This document shows positions 52,000-60,387 of a DNA stretch of 64,000 bases, piece after piece. Under the pieces are notes generated by a model. That model had not been told where the DNA came from. It saw only the letters and a program-made list of their open reading frames with translations, and ran no database searches. Both the position numbers and the translations under genes were made by a program. The DNA comes from Terriglobia bacterium (GTDB lineage Bacteria; Acidobacteriota; Terriglobia; Bryobacterales; Bryobacteraceae). Location: assembly GCA_020073345.1 (NCBI GenBank), contig JAIQFI010000020.1:33231-97230 (forward strand), given 5' to 3'. How positions within the stretch are numbered: position 1 is the stretch's first letter; every line of letters starts with the position of its first letter.

Positions 52000-52034
52000 G
52001 GGCGCTAAAGCGCCCGTTGCAGGCTGAAGCCTGC
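52000..52034. repeat. Pair of REP-like palindromes
   Basis: Two tight palindromes in tandem: GGGCGCT-AA-AGCGCCC (52000-52015) and GCAGGCT-GA-AGCCTGC (52019-52034), each with perfect 7-base arms and a two-base loop. They follow the phospholipase stop and could also act as a transcription end. The second unit resembles the last palindrome at 60371-60387. Confidence 0.8.
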
Positions 52035-52044
52035 TCCACAACAC

Positions 52045-52176
52045 TTACTTGCGGGCGCCGCGGCGGGGATGCTTCAGGGCCGACTGGCGGCGCTTGGCTG
52101 CCTTGCGCTTCGGCTTGGTGATGAGAAACGTTCCGCTGCCCATCGATACGGATTTATAGAGCTTGTCGTCTGCCAT
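52045..52176 (-). CDS. Small basic hypothetical protein (43 residues)
   Basis: A 43-residue frame runs from ATG 52176 to TAA 52045 on the minus strand. It reads MADDKLYKSVSMGSGTFLIT and then a strongly basic tail (KPKRKAAKRRQ, KHPRRGARK). About 40% of the second half is Lys or Arg, suggesting nucleic-acid or ribosome binding. There is a fair ribosome site (GAGACTCC is weak), and the frame sits divergent to the metallopeptidase gene. No family is recognised. Confidence 0.55.
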   Translation of the reverse strand: MADDKLYKSVSMGSGTFLITKPKRKAAKRRQSALKHPRRGARK

Positions 52177-52199
52177 GGAGTCTCTATTGTACCCCGTGC

Positions 52200-53492
52200 A
52201 TGCTACGCTGGTCACGTCAGATGTGCCCCCGCCTGCTCACCTTCGTGATCTTTACTGGCGCGGCACTCGCGCAACCCGCGACTCGACCCTCCGTGCGACA
52301 GGCGGCACCTGCGGGAGGCTCGATCTTCTCCCAGGTGGACGACATGCTCCGGGCCCTGTCGGACATCACCGGCTGGAGAGTCCAGCGCACCGTCCCCGCC
52401 GAGATCCTTTCCAAAGACAACTTCGCCAAAATGGTGGAAGAAGGCGTCAAAGACGCCGAGACCGACAAGCAAACCCACGCGGCCGAAGTCGCGCTCAAGA
52501 TGTTCGGCCTGGTTCCCCCGGATTTCAACCTGGCGCAGGAATCCGGCGACCTGATCGCCGAGCAAGCGGCGGCCTTCTACGATTACAAGAAGAAGCGCCT
52601 CTTCGTCCTCGATTCCACTAAGAACGACAATGAACAGTTACTCGCCCTGGCCCATGAGCTGGCCCACGCGCTGGCCGACCAGCAGCATCCGCTGCGAAAA
52701 TTCATCGGCGACGCCGATGGCGACGAGCAGTCGACCGCGCGCCAGGCGGTGATCGAGGGCCAGGCCACGTGGCTGAGCTGGGCCTATCTTTCCAAGAAAG
52801 CAGGCAAGCGCGCCGAGGTTCCCCGCGGACTGCTCGACCGTCTGGCCGAAGGCGCCGGCGCGACCGGCGACGACTTCCCGGTGTTCTCTCAGGCGCCGCT
52901 GTATATCCGCGAGTCGCTGACGTTTCCCTATACCGAAGGCATGCGCTTCCAGGACGCCGTATATCGCGAGCTGGGCCCGGCTGCCTTCGAGCGCGTCTTC
53001 CGCAATCCTCCGCGGAGCACGCAACACGTCCTGCACCCGCAGACCTACCTGGCCGCGCGCATGCCTACGATGCCCGCTTTGCCCCGTCTGGAAGCAACGG
53101 CCGGAAAGGAAGCCCGGCATTTTCGAATCCTGGCTGACGGGGATGTGGGTGAATTCGATTACGGCGTCCTGCTGCGCCAGTATATCGGCGAAACCGAGGG
53201 CCGCGAAGCCGCGGGGCACTGGCGCGGCGGAGTCTATCGCCTGTACGAGCATAAACAAGCGAAATATTTCGTGCTGGCACACTCCTCCGAGTGGGACTCG
53301 CCGGAAGCCGCACGGACCTTTTTCGAGCTGTATCAGCGGGTTCTGCGCGCGAAGTGGAAGAAGCTGGAAATCGCGACATCCTCCCCTGGACAGGTTACCG
53401 GTTTGGGCGACAATGGCCGGTTTTCGTTACGTTTGGAGGGAGCGACCGTCCACAGTATCGAGGGGATTCAATCCCCGGAAAGGGTGCGGTAG
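52200..53492 (+). CDS. Secreted HExxH metallopeptidase-like protein
   Basis: The 430-residue product has a signal peptide (start at 52200 or, seven codons later, MCPRLLTFVIFTGAALA). LLALAHELAHALADQQHPL gives a zincin HExxH motif (His152, Glu153, His156), with a candidate third ligand Glu in VIEGQATWLSWAYL. The C-terminal half is a mixed fold without recognised domains. It is likely a periplasmic or outer-surface zinc protease or a catalytically quiet relative. The redoxin gene follows 10 bases later, so they may be co-transcribed. Confidence 0.75.
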   Translation: MLRWSRQMCPRLLTFVIFTGAALAQPATRPSVRQAAPAGGSIFSQVDDMLRALSDITGWRVQRTVPAEILSKDNFAKMVEEGVKDAETDKQTHAAEVALKMFGLVPPDFNLAQESGDLIAEQAAAFYDYKKKRLFVLDSTKNDNEQLLALAHELAHALADQQHPLRKFIGDADGDEQSTARQAVIEGQATWLSWAYLSKKAGKRAEVPRGLLDRLAEGAGATGDDFPVFSQAPLYIRESLTFPYTEGMRFQDAVYRELGPAAFERVFRNPPRSTQHVLHPQTYLAARMPTMPALPRLEATAGKEARHFRILADGDVGEFDYGVLLRQYIGETEGREAAGHWRGGVYRLYEHKQAKYFVLAHSSEWDSPEAARTFFELYQRVLRAKWKKLEIATSSPGQVTGLGDNGRFSLRLEGATVHSIEGIQSPERVR

Positions 53493-53502
53493 ACTGTCTT
53501 TT

Positions 53503-54096
53503 ATGCGCACTGCCACGTTGGCTCTGTTACTCACGCTGGGAGTCTCGGTGCAAGCTGAGTCCCCGGTACCCCGTCCGTCCAAGGAATTCACGGTCGCCAC
53601 ACCGCAGGGTCAGCAGATTCTGCTGTCCAGCTTAAAGGGCAAGGTCGCCGTGGTTCAGTTTCTATTTACCTGGTGCCCGCATTGTCAGGCGTTCTCCAAG
53701 GTGCTGACGCAGCTCAACACCGAGTACGGTCCTCGGGGCTTCCAGGCCCTGGGAGTGGCTTTTGACGATGACGACGGGAAGATGCCGCTGAAGGACAAGG
53801 TGGTGGGTTACACCAAACAATATGCAGGATTCCCGGTAGGTTTCTCGACGCGGTCCGCCGTGCTGAGTTACCTGGGTATCTCGGAGCTGGAGCGTATTGG
53901 GGTGCCGCAGGTGGTGGTGATCGATCGCAAGGGAGTGATCCGCGAACAAAGTCCGTTGTTGGGAGGATTTGACGCCGCCCGCCTCGGGCCGCTGGTCGAG
54001 AGCCTGCTGGCGGAAAGCGCGGGGGCGAAGGCGCCTGCGAAGAGCGGGACCACCGGGACCACAAAGAAACCTGCCGAAAAGAAGACCAGCGAATAA
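53503..54096 (+). CDS. Exported thioredoxin-fold protein (TlpA/peroxiredoxin-like), copy 1
   Basis: From the ATG at 53503 the product is 197 residues with a signal peptide (MRTATLALLLTLGVSVQA). The active site is FTWCPHCQAFS in an AhpC/TSA-TlpA-like fold: KGKVAVVQFLF before it, and the cis-Pro region GVPQVVVIDRKG after. The Lys-rich tail (PAEKKTSE) is shared with the next gene. It could supply reductant for cytochrome c maturation, since no CcmG lies in the ccm block; this is speculative. Confidence 0.85.
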   Translation: MRTATLALLLTLGVSVQAESPVPRPSKEFTVATPQGQQILLSSLKGKVAVVQFLFTWCPHCQAFSKVLTQLNTEYGPRGFQALGVAFDDDDGKMPLKDKVVGYTKQYAGFPVGFSTRSAVLSYLGISELERIGVPQVVVIDRKGVIREQSPLLGGFDAARLGPLVESLLAESAGAKAPAKSGTTGTTKKPAEKKTSE

Positions 54097-54110
54097 GGAA
54101 GACTTACAAA

Positions 54111-54713
54111 ATGCGCATTGCGACTGTTTCCGCACTATTGGCATCCACTCTGGCGCTCCAGGCGGCCGGGCCGGTTCCCAGACCGAGCAAGGAATTCACG
54201 ATCATGCTGCCGTCCGGCAAGCAAAGCCTGCTTTCCAGCTATCGCGGGAAAGTGGTGATGGCGGCGTTCATGTTCACCACCTGCCCGCACTGCCAGGCGC
54301 TTTCCAAGGTCATCACCAAGCTGCAGGGGGAACTGGGGCCACGCGGTTTCCAGGCCTTGGGTATCGCCTTCAATGACGAGGTCAACACGCCCAATACCGC
54401 CGCCAACGCTCAGGTGACGGCCGGCTTCGTCAGCCAGTTCCAGGTCGGATTCCCGGTGGGTTACGCGCCTCGCAACAGCGTGCTGAGCTATCTCGGCGTT
54501 TCCGATGTGGAGAGCTGGGCGGTTCCGCAGGTCGCCATCATCGACCGCAAAGGCGTGATCCGCGCTCAGAGTGCGGCCAGAGGTACGGCGGATCTACAGA
54601 CGGAAACCTACTTGCGGAAGTACCTGGGAGAATTGCTGGATGAGGGCGGGGCGAAGTCAGCTGCGCCGTCCAAGGCTCCTGCTAAGAAGGCCGCCGAAAA
54701 GAAGACCAGCTAG
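54111..54713 (+). CDS. Exported thioredoxin-fold protein (TlpA/peroxiredoxin-like), copy 2
   Basis: The 200-residue tandem paralogue of the preceding gene has a signal peptide (MRIATVSALLASTLALQA), an FTTCPHCQALS active site in which the first residue before CPHC is Thr rather than Trp, and the same AEKKTS tail. Identity to copy 1 is high along the whole length, so it is a local duplication. Start is 14 bases after the copy 1 stop. Confidence 0.85.
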   Translation: MRIATVSALLASTLALQAAGPVPRPSKEFTIMLPSGKQSLLSSYRGKVVMAAFMFTTCPHCQALSKVITKLQGELGPRGFQALGIAFNDEVNTPNTAANAQVTAGFVSQFQVGFPVGYAPRNSVLSYLGVSDVESWAVPQVAIIDRKGVIRAQSAARGTADLQTETYLRKYLGELLDEGGAKSAAPSKAPAKKAAEKKTS

Positions 54714-54931
54714 CGAAGGCGCTCCTCCAAGTGGCTGAGCCGCGCGTCCAGGACTTCCTCGACGCGGCGCAGTTCTGAGCGCCACATTTCCTTGAGGTCG
54801 TCAATCCGCTGATTCAAGTCCGTAAAACGCGCATTGAGATCGTTGAAGCGTGAATTGTTTACCAGGATGCCGATCAAGACTGCCAAGGTGGGAATGCTCA
54901 CCGTTAGGATTGTTTGAAGTTCCGGAGTCAT
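54710..54931 (-). CDS. Small membrane protein with coiled coil
   Basis: From the ATG at 54931 the product is 73 residues: one N-terminal membrane helix (ILTVSIPTLAVLIGILV) and a coiled coil with NDLNARFTDLNQRIDDLKEMWRSELRRVEEVL, showing regular hydrophobic spacing. Proteins of this build are common near acidobacterial genes but have no assigned role. The frame extends upstream to 55147, inside the YpdA-like gene, which is unlikely. It converges on the redoxin gene, with a four-base overlap. Confidence 0.65.
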   Translation of the reverse strand: MTPELQTILTVSIPTLAVLIGILVNNSRFNDLNARFTDLNQRIDDLKEMWRSELRRVEEVLDARLSHLEERLR

Positions 54932-54974
54932 CAAAATAACAGTTCCTCGACAGCGTGATTCCTCTCTAAGTTTA

Positions 54975-55970
54975 TCACCGCAGCTCCCCGGCGATCGCTT
55001 CGGCGATTTTGCCGCCGTGAAAGCGGCCGTTCTCGATGAAAATCTCGTTGGTGTGCATCCCCGCCACCAGCACGCCCGCGAGGTACATTCCTTTGCGGTC
55101 GCTCTCCAGTGTCTCCGGGTGAGTGTACGGCCGCTCGCTTTCCGCATCGAAACGAATACCGTGCGCCTCCAGGAACTTGGTATCCGGACGATAGCCGGTC
55201 ATCGCGAACACGAAATCGTTCCGGATCTGCTTTTCACCATCAGGAGTCTGGATGCGCACGAAGGTCTCGCCGATTTCGAGCACAGTTGAGCGGAAGTACG
55301 CAGGGATCTCACCGTTCTTGATGCGATTCTCGATGTTGGGCTTGATCCAGTATTTGACGTTCTGATGGATCGCGTCGCCGCGATGGACGAGGGTGACGCG
55401 CGCACCGGTCCACCACAGCTCCAGCGCCGCGATGGCCGCCGAGTTCTTCGCGCCCACGACGAGGACGTCGTGATTGTAGTAGGGATGCGCCTCTTTGTAG
55501 TAGTGGATGACCTTGGGGAAATCCTCGCCCGGGACGTTCAGCCGGTTGGGCACGTCGTAGTAGCCCATGGACAGGATCACCTTCTTCGATGCGTACTGGC
55601 GTGGACAGCCGTGCGCGTCATTCGAATTGGAAACGACGGCGTGGGTGACGAAGGCGCCGTCGTCGCCGGAGATTTTGTCGACGCGCACATACTGGCGGAT
55701 ATCGAGTTTATAATGATCGGCGACGCGCCGGTAATATTTCAGGGCTTCCGCGCGCACCGGTTTCTCGTTCAGCGAGGTCATGGGAATGTCGCCGATTTCG
55801 AGCAATTCCGGCGTGGTGAAGAACACCATGTTGGTCGGGTAGTTGTAGAGCGAGTTGACGACGCAGCCTTTGTCGATCAGCACGGCCCGCACGCCGCGCC
55901 GCTTGAGCTCGATGCCGCAGGCGAGGCCGGTCGGACCCGCGCCGACGATGACGACGTCGAAACTCTCCAC
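54975..55970 (-). CDS. YpdA/Bdr-family flavin disulphide reductase
   Basis: From the GTG at 55970 the product is 331 residues, the normal size of YpdA. It opens with FDVVIVGAGPTGLACGIELKRRG, a dinucleotide-binding motif, and has DVLVVGAKNSAAIAALELWWTGARVTLVHRG as the second Rossmann motif. SLYNYPTNMVFFTTPELLEIGDIP is typical of the putative bacillithiol-disulphide reductases. The start GTG overlaps the alaS stop (TAGTG), implying translational coupling. A bacillithiol-based redox role is likely for an acidobacterium but not proven. Confidence 0.85.
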   Translation of the reverse strand: MESFDVVIVGAGPTGLACGIELKRRGVRAVLIDKGCVVNSLYNYPTNMVFFTTPELLEIGDIPMTSLNEKPVRAEALKYYRRVADHYKLDIRQYVRVDKISGDDGAFVTHAVVSNSNDAHGCPRQYASKKVILSMGYYDVPNRLNVPGEDFPKVIHYYKEAHPYYNHDVLVVGAKNSAAIAALELWWTGARVTLVHRGDAIHQNVKYWIKPNIENRIKNGEIPAYFRSTVLEIGETFVRIQTPDGEKQIRNDFVFAMTGYRPDTKFLEAHGIRFDAESERPYTHPETLESDRKGMYLAGVLVAGMHTNEIFIENGRFHGGKIAEAIAGELR

Positions 55971-58531
55971 TACAGCATCGCCTCCACACTGGTGTAGACA
56001 TCGGCCAGGGCTTTCGGCAACGCCGAGGGATCTTTGCCGCCCGCCTCGGCCATATCCGGACGGCCGCCGCCCTTCCCGCCGACGGCCTGCGCCACGGCCC
56101 CGGCGAGTTTCCCCGCATGTACTTTCGCAGTCAGGTCCTTGGTCACGCCGCTGACGATCGAGACAGTGGAATCCTCGGCGGATGCGAGAACCACCACGGC
56201 GGTCTTCCACTTGTTGCGGAGCGAATCGACCAGCGTGCGAAGCTGGGCGCGATCGAATCCGCTGACTTGTACGGAGAGAACTTTTACGCCCTTGATGTCA
56301 CGAGCCTGCGATTCCAGATCGCCCGCTTCTGCTTGAGCGATTTTCGTCTTGAGCTGCTGGAGCTCGTGCTCGAGCGCCTTTTCGCGAGCCTGCAGTTTTT
56401 CCAGATCGACGCCGGCGTATTTTGCCTGTTGCTGCAGAGCTTCCTGGAAGCGCTTCAGCGCTCCTTCGCCGGTGATGGCTTCGATGCGGCGGATACCGGA
56501 CGAGATCGATCCCTCGGAGATGATTTTGCAGATGCCGATATCGCCGGTGCGGCCGACGTGCGTGCCGCCGCACAGCTCTTTGCTGAAAGTATCGATCTTG
56601 ACCACGCGGACGCGGTCGCCGTATTTTTCACCGAACAGCGCCATCGCGCCGGTCTGGAGCGCTTGGTCGAGATCCATCACGTCGGTGTGGACCTCGCGGT
56701 TGGCGAGGATCTGTTCGTTCATTAGGCGCTCGACTTCGGCGAGCTCGTCTGAGTCCATCGCCGTGTAATGGGTGAAGTCGAAGCGCAGCCGCGAGGGTTC
56801 GACGACGCTGCCGGCCTGCTTCACGTGGGTACCCAACACCGTTCGCAGCGCGGCGTGAAGAAGATGGGTGCCCGTATGGTTGCGCATGGTGGCGTGGCGG
56901 GATTCCGGATCGACGCGGGCGATGACGATATCGCCCTCCTTGATCTCGTTCAGGAGCTTCACCTTGTGCACGGTCTTGCCAGGAGCCGGGGCGTAGGCCG
57001 ATTCCACCAGCGCCAGGGTTTGGCCGCTTTCCGAAAGCAGCACGCCCTTATCGCCAACTTGGCCGCCCGCCTCGGCGTAAAACGGAGTGCGGTCCAGCGC
57101 GATTTCTCCATGCAGCGCCGCCGTCACCTTGGCCGGGGCTTCCAGGGTCTCGCGGCCGACGAATTCGGTCTTGGGCAGCGCCTGATAGACGGGATTGATC
57201 TGGGCCTTCTCGGCGCCCTTCCAACTGGCGCGAGCGCGGGCACGCTGCTTTTCCATCTCGGCGGCGAAGCCTTCGGCGTCGATCGAAATGCCGAGCTCGC
57301 GCGCCATGTCTTCCTGCTCTTCGAGGGCAAGACCGTACGTATCGTAGAGCTTGAAACTGGCGGCTCCGGTAATCGCGCCGGTCTTTGCTCCCGATTTGGC
57401 TTCGTCCTGAAAGAACTTCTCGGCGACCTGAAAGGTGGTCGCGTAGCGATGCTCTTCATCCTTGACCACGCGCGCGACGCGAGAGACGCTTTCCATCATT
57501 TCCGGGTAAGCATCGCGCATGTGTTCGGCGACGAATCCGGTGAGTTGATAGAGATAGGGATCTGTGACACCGACCATGCGGGCGTTGCGCATCGCGCGCC
57601 GCATGATCTTGCGGAGCACGTACCCGCGCCCTTCATTTGACGGCAGCACGCCATCGTTAATCAGAAACGCAGTGGATCGGGCGTGATCGGCATTGATCCG
57701 CAACGACGTGTCCGTGCGGTCGTCATCCGGAGTGTGTCCGACGCCATACGTTTTCTTGAACAGCTCGGCAGCCCGGTCGATGATGGGCCGCAGCAGATCC
57801 GTCTCATAGTTCGAAAACTTGCCTTGCAGCACGGCCGCCATCCGCTCGAGTCCCATTCCCGTATCGACGGAAGGCTTGGGAAGAGGCGTCAATTTCCCCG
57901 ACGGGTCGCGATCGAACTGCATGAACACCAGGTTCCAGATCTCGACGAAGCGTTCTCCAGGGTTGTCGGGGAAGGTGGCCGGCCCTGCGTCGGGACCAAG
58001 ATCGTAGTGGATCTCCGAGTTCGGACCGCACGGACCGGTTTCGCCCATCTGCCAGAAGTTGTAGTCTTCGCCCAAACGGAAGATGCGGTCTTTCGGCACA
58101 CCCGCGACTTCCTGCCACAGTTTTTCGGCCTCGTCATCCTCGCGGAAGACGGTGAAGTACAGCCGGTCCTTGGGCAAACCGTAACCCTCGGTCATCAGCT
58201 CCCAAGCAAAGGCGATGGCGTCGCGCTGGAAATAGTCGCCGAAGGAAAAATTTCCCAGCATTTCGAAGAACGTGTGGTGGCGGCGGGTGTAGCCGACGTT
58301 GTCCAGATCGTTGTGCTTGCCGCCCGCGCGGACGCACTTCTGGGAAGACACCGCGCGCGTGTAATCGCGCTTTTCCTGGCCCAGGAACACGTCCTTGAAC
58401 TGGTTCATCCCGGCGTTGGTGAACAGCAGCGTTGGATCGTTGCCGGGAACCAGCGACGAGCTGCGGACCACACGGTGGCCACGCTCGGCGAAATAGTCAA
58501 GAAACTTCTGGCGGATCTGCGACCCTGTCAT
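55970..58531 (-). CDS. alaS: Alanyl-tRNA synthetase
   Basis: The 853-residue enzyme has the aminoacylation domain (QIRQKFLDYFAERGHRVVRSSSLVPGNDPTLLFTNAGMNQFKDVFLG), class II motifs in HHTFFEMLGNFSFGDYF, the editing domain with HTGTHLLHAALR, and CGGTHVGRTGDIG for the zinc site, plus a C-terminal DHHA1-like domain (SGVTKDLTAKVHAGKLA). It charges tRNA-Ala and edits mischarged Ser and Gly. It is coupled to the downstream YpdA gene. Confidence 0.96.
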   Translation of the reverse strand: MTGSQIRQKFLDYFAERGHRVVRSSSLVPGNDPTLLFTNAGMNQFKDVFLGQEKRDYTRAVSSQKCVRAGGKHNDLDNVGYTRRHHTFFEMLGNFSFGDYFQRDAIAFAWELMTEGYGLPKDRLYFTVFREDDEAEKLWQEVAGVPKDRIFRLGEDYNFWQMGETGPCGPNSEIHYDLGPDAGPATFPDNPGERFVEIWNLVFMQFDRDPSGKLTPLPKPSVDTGMGLERMAAVLQGKFSNYETDLLRPIIDRAAELFKKTYGVGHTPDDDRTDTSLRINADHARSTAFLINDGVLPSNEGRGYVLRKIMRRAMRNARMVGVTDPYLYQLTGFVAEHMRDAYPEMMESVSRVARVVKDEEHRYATTFQVAEKFFQDEAKSGAKTGAITGAASFKLYDTYGLALEEQEDMARELGISIDAEGFAAEMEKQRARARASWKGAEKAQINPVYQALPKTEFVGRETLEAPAKVTAALHGEIALDRTPFYAEAGGQVGDKGVLLSESGQTLALVESAYAPAPGKTVHKVKLLNEIKEGDIVIARVDPESRHATMRNHTGTHLLHAALRTVLGTHVKQAGSVVEPSRLRFDFTHYTAMDSDELAEVERLMNEQILANREVHTDVMDLDQALQTGAMALFGEKYGDRVRVVKIDTFSKELCGGTHVGRTGDIGICKIISEGSISSGIRRIEAITGEGALKRFQEALQQQAKYAGVDLEKLQAREKALEHELQQLKTKIAQAEAGDLESQARDIKGVKVLSVQVSGFDRAQLRTLVDSLRNKWKTAVVVLASAEDSTVSIVSGVTKDLTAKVHAGKLAGAVAQAVGGKGGGRPDMAEAGGKDPSALPKALADVYTSVEAML

Positions 58532-58539
58532 TGGTAGTT

Positions 58540-58935
58540 TTATTGTGCCACGAGGACGGAGTAACCCTTCCCCTTGAGAAGGTTCTCGTCCGCCGTCACC
58601 AGCGTGAGGTCGTAAACCTTCGCGGTAGCCGCCAAGAAGGTATCCGCCGGATCCCGGTGCGGGAGAGTGATAGAATCTGACGCCAATGCGACCTCATGTG
58701 TGAGCGTCGCCTCGCGGAAAGGCATCCGGCTTAGTGCCGCAGAAATCCATGACACAGGTCCGTCCTTCAGATTCAGGCGCCCCTTTCGATGGAGAAAGAG
58801 AATTTCCCAGGTGGTGACCGGCGAAATCCACAATTCATTGCGCGGATCCGCCATGACCTTGGTAGCTCTACGAGAAAGCCGCGACGGGTTCAGGTTGCTC
58901 CATACAAGAATGTGAGTGTCGAGCAGGAGCTTCAT
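58540..58935 (-). CDS. VapC-like PIN-domain toxin
   Basis: From the ATG at 58935 the product is 131 residues. It starts MKLLLDTHILVWSNLNPSRLS with the first PIN acidic residue (Asp), has SPVTTWEILFLHRKGRL with a Glu, and ends with HRDPADTFLAATAKVYDLTLVTADENLL carrying the remaining acidic residues. PIN toxins of VapBC pairs cut tRNA or mRNA. Its start overlaps the antitoxin stop by four bases. Confidence 0.88.
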   Translation of the reverse strand: MKLLLDTHILVWSNLNPSRLSRRATKVMADPRNELWISPVTTWEILFLHRKGRLNLKDGPVSWISAALSRMPFREATLTHEVALASDSITLPHRDPADTFLAATAKVYDLTLVTADENLLKGKGYSVLVAQ

Positions 58936-59171
58936 TTTCGAAGCGGGGACCACTCCTCTTCGGTGGAGATCGGGCCTACGATATCACCTAGGATTTCACC
59001 GGTACCGACCATCGAGCCCATCCAATTGGCGGTGCGAGGAGGAGGAGGAGGAACCACTTCAGCAATAGGCTTGCCGAAGCGCGTAATCAGGATCGGCTTG
59101 CGGGTCTTATGGACACGCTGCAAGACCGACAGACAGGTGGCCTTGAACTTGGAGACTGCGATCGTTTCCAT
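58932..59171 (-). CDS. Phd/YefM-family antitoxin
   Basis: The 79-residue product begins METIAVSKFKATCLSVLQRVHKTRKPILITRFGKPIAEVVP, the Phd/YefM DNA-binding fold, followed by a Pro-rich linker and a tail likely to wrap the toxin. It would neutralise the PIN toxin and repress the pair through the palindrome eight bases upstream of its start. Confidence 0.88.
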   Translation of the reverse strand: METIAVSKFKATCLSVLQRVHKTRKPILITRFGKPIAEVVPPPPPRTANWMGSMVGTGEILGDIVGPISTEEEWSPLRK

Positions 59172-59178
59172 AACTCAA

Positions 59179-59207
59179 TTAGACCATAGTCATTGACCAT
59201 GGTCTAA
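59179..59207 (-). promoter_or_regulatory. Palindromic operator of the Phd/VapC pair
   Basis: TTAGACCAT (59179-59187) and ATGGTCTAA (59199-59207) form a perfect 9-base inverted repeat with an 11-base spacer that holds a third TTGACCAT-like half-site. It lies eight bases upstream of the antitoxin ATG, the place expected for autorepression by the antitoxin-toxin complex. Confidence 0.75.
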
Positions 59208-59262
59208 ACTGCCAAGATCGAGAGACTCATTGCCGCCGCCCTAGTGCGCTAATTCTGTACCC

Positions 59263-59460
59263 CTAGTCGCATTTCACATCCACCTCGTAACCGCCAATGC
59301 TCGCCGTGGTGCCTCCCCACGCATTGGCCTTGATTTCTCCTTTGCACGTGAGCGTGCTGGCCGCCTTGACGGGAACCGGGCGAAAAATAGCAACGAGCAT
59401 GTTGGCAAGAAGTCCAAGTGCGATTGCGAGTAGTAAAAGTTTGGTGGTTTTGTCGGTCAT
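59263..59460 (-). CDS. Small exported hypothetical protein
   Basis: The 65-residue product has one N-terminal hydrophobic segment (LLLLAIALGLLANMLVAIF), possibly a signal peptide ending near VKAA, then a short beta-rich region with two Cys (LTCKGEIKANAW and VDVKCD) that could form a disulphide. It has no recognised family or partner. It starts divergent from the SieB-like gene, 63 bases away. Confidence 0.55.
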   Translation of the reverse strand: MTDKTTKLLLLAIALGLLANMLVAIFRPVPVKAASTLTCKGEIKANAWGGTTASIGGYEVDVKCD

Positions 59461-59523
59461 GGGCGTGAGGATATCACGGTAGAGTTATCGAGTTAGCTGG
59501 GCTACGATAAGTGTTGGCCCTCT

Positions 59524-60084
59524 ATGGCCACGCCTTCTATTCCGATAGTCGAAACGATCGCAAAGATAATCTCCACCGTTCTCAATCCAAGGATCGCAGT
59601 GACTATATTCATCGTCAGCGGCATTGCACTTGCCGTGCCGATTGCACTGCCGGGTGCATTTCCTTGGCTTGATTCACTGGTTCTGACGTACAAGGCCATC
59701 GCCGCTATCACATGCTTGGCGTCGGGAGTTTTATCGATCTCTTACCTTTCGAGTCACTTCTGGAAGGTCTGGAGTCATAACAAACACGTGGGTCGCCGCA
59801 AGAAGTGTGTTCACGAAAGACTCGAAAAACTCACGGTCCACGAGAAACATATGCTCCAGTATTATCTGTGCGAGGATTCCAGAACCGTACACTTCGATAT
59901 CTCCGATGGAAATACTGGGCCGCTTTTGCGATCAGGGATTCTTCAGCCAGGGGCACCATATACTAACGGAGCTGTCGCTGCGTTCAATATTACCGATGAA
60001 GCATGGGACTACCTCAGGGAACACATGCATTTGATAGAAACACCTAACAAGCCGAGGCCAAGCAGGGGCAGCTGGACGATCTAA
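59524..60084 (+). CDS. SieB-like (superinfection exclusion B family) membrane protein
   Basis: The 186-residue product has two N-terminal membrane helices (about 20-45 and 52-75), then a soluble domain with LEKLTVHEKHMLQYYLCEDSRTVHFDISDGNTGPLLRSGILQP and ITDEAWDYLREHMHLI. This matches my memory of SieB-like proteins, where a prophage protein blocks infection by related phages. Homology is judged by eye only. The gene stands alone next to an IS remnant; no other phage gene is visible. Confidence 0.65.
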   Translation: MATPSIPIVETIAKIISTVLNPRIAVTIFIVSGIALAVPIALPGAFPWLDSLVLTYKAIAAITCLASGVLSISYLSSHFWKVWSHNKHVGRRKKCVHERLEKLTVHEKHMLQYYLCEDSRTVHFDISDGNTGPLLRSGILQPGAPYTNGAVAAFNITDEAWDYLREHMHLIETPNKPRPSRGSWTI

Positions 60085-60181
60085 GCCTCCAGCAACTCTC
60101 GCACGCTCCACACATAATCGGTAATCCCCGCTGCCATCGCAGTGTCGTTCTCAGTGATTTGTGAACGCGCCCGAAGTTATA
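60081..60181 (-). pseudogene. Remnant of an IS1-type transposase, C-terminal end, frameshifted
   Basis: On the minus strand one frame reads YNFGRVHKSLRTT and the next frame continues AMAAGITDYVWSVRELLEA with a stop. Together they resemble the end of IS1-family DDE transposases (HKTLR..PAMAAGLTD). The shift between the two parts and the lack of any upstream transposase sequence show a decayed fragment. The identification is from memory of the motif. Confidence 0.6.
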
Positions 60182-60327
60182 CAAGCGGTATCAGAGCATC
60201 ACGGCAGCGCAGCGGTTCTCCCACGTCTTGCATCCCTGTCGGCCCGCCCTTGCGAGGCAGCCGCCAAGAGGAACACAGAATTGGCGAACTACCCGATTGC
60301 AGGTGGGGAAGGTCTTTCAACCTACGC

Positions 60328-60387
60328 GCCGATTTCTAATCGGCACGCTGCGCGGGTTACAAACCCGCGAGCAGGATACAATCCTGC
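60328..60387. repeat. Three tandem REP-like palindromes
   Basis: GCCGATT-TCT-AATCGGC (60328-60344), CGCGGGTT-ACA-AACCCGCG (60351-60369) and GCAGGAT-ACA-ATCCTGC (60371-60387) are perfect palindromes with 7-8-base arms and three-base loops, lying back to back. They occupy the gap before the M2 peptidase gene. The rest of the 333-base gap (60085-60417) holds only the transposase remnant and no other recognised feature. Confidence 0.82.
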
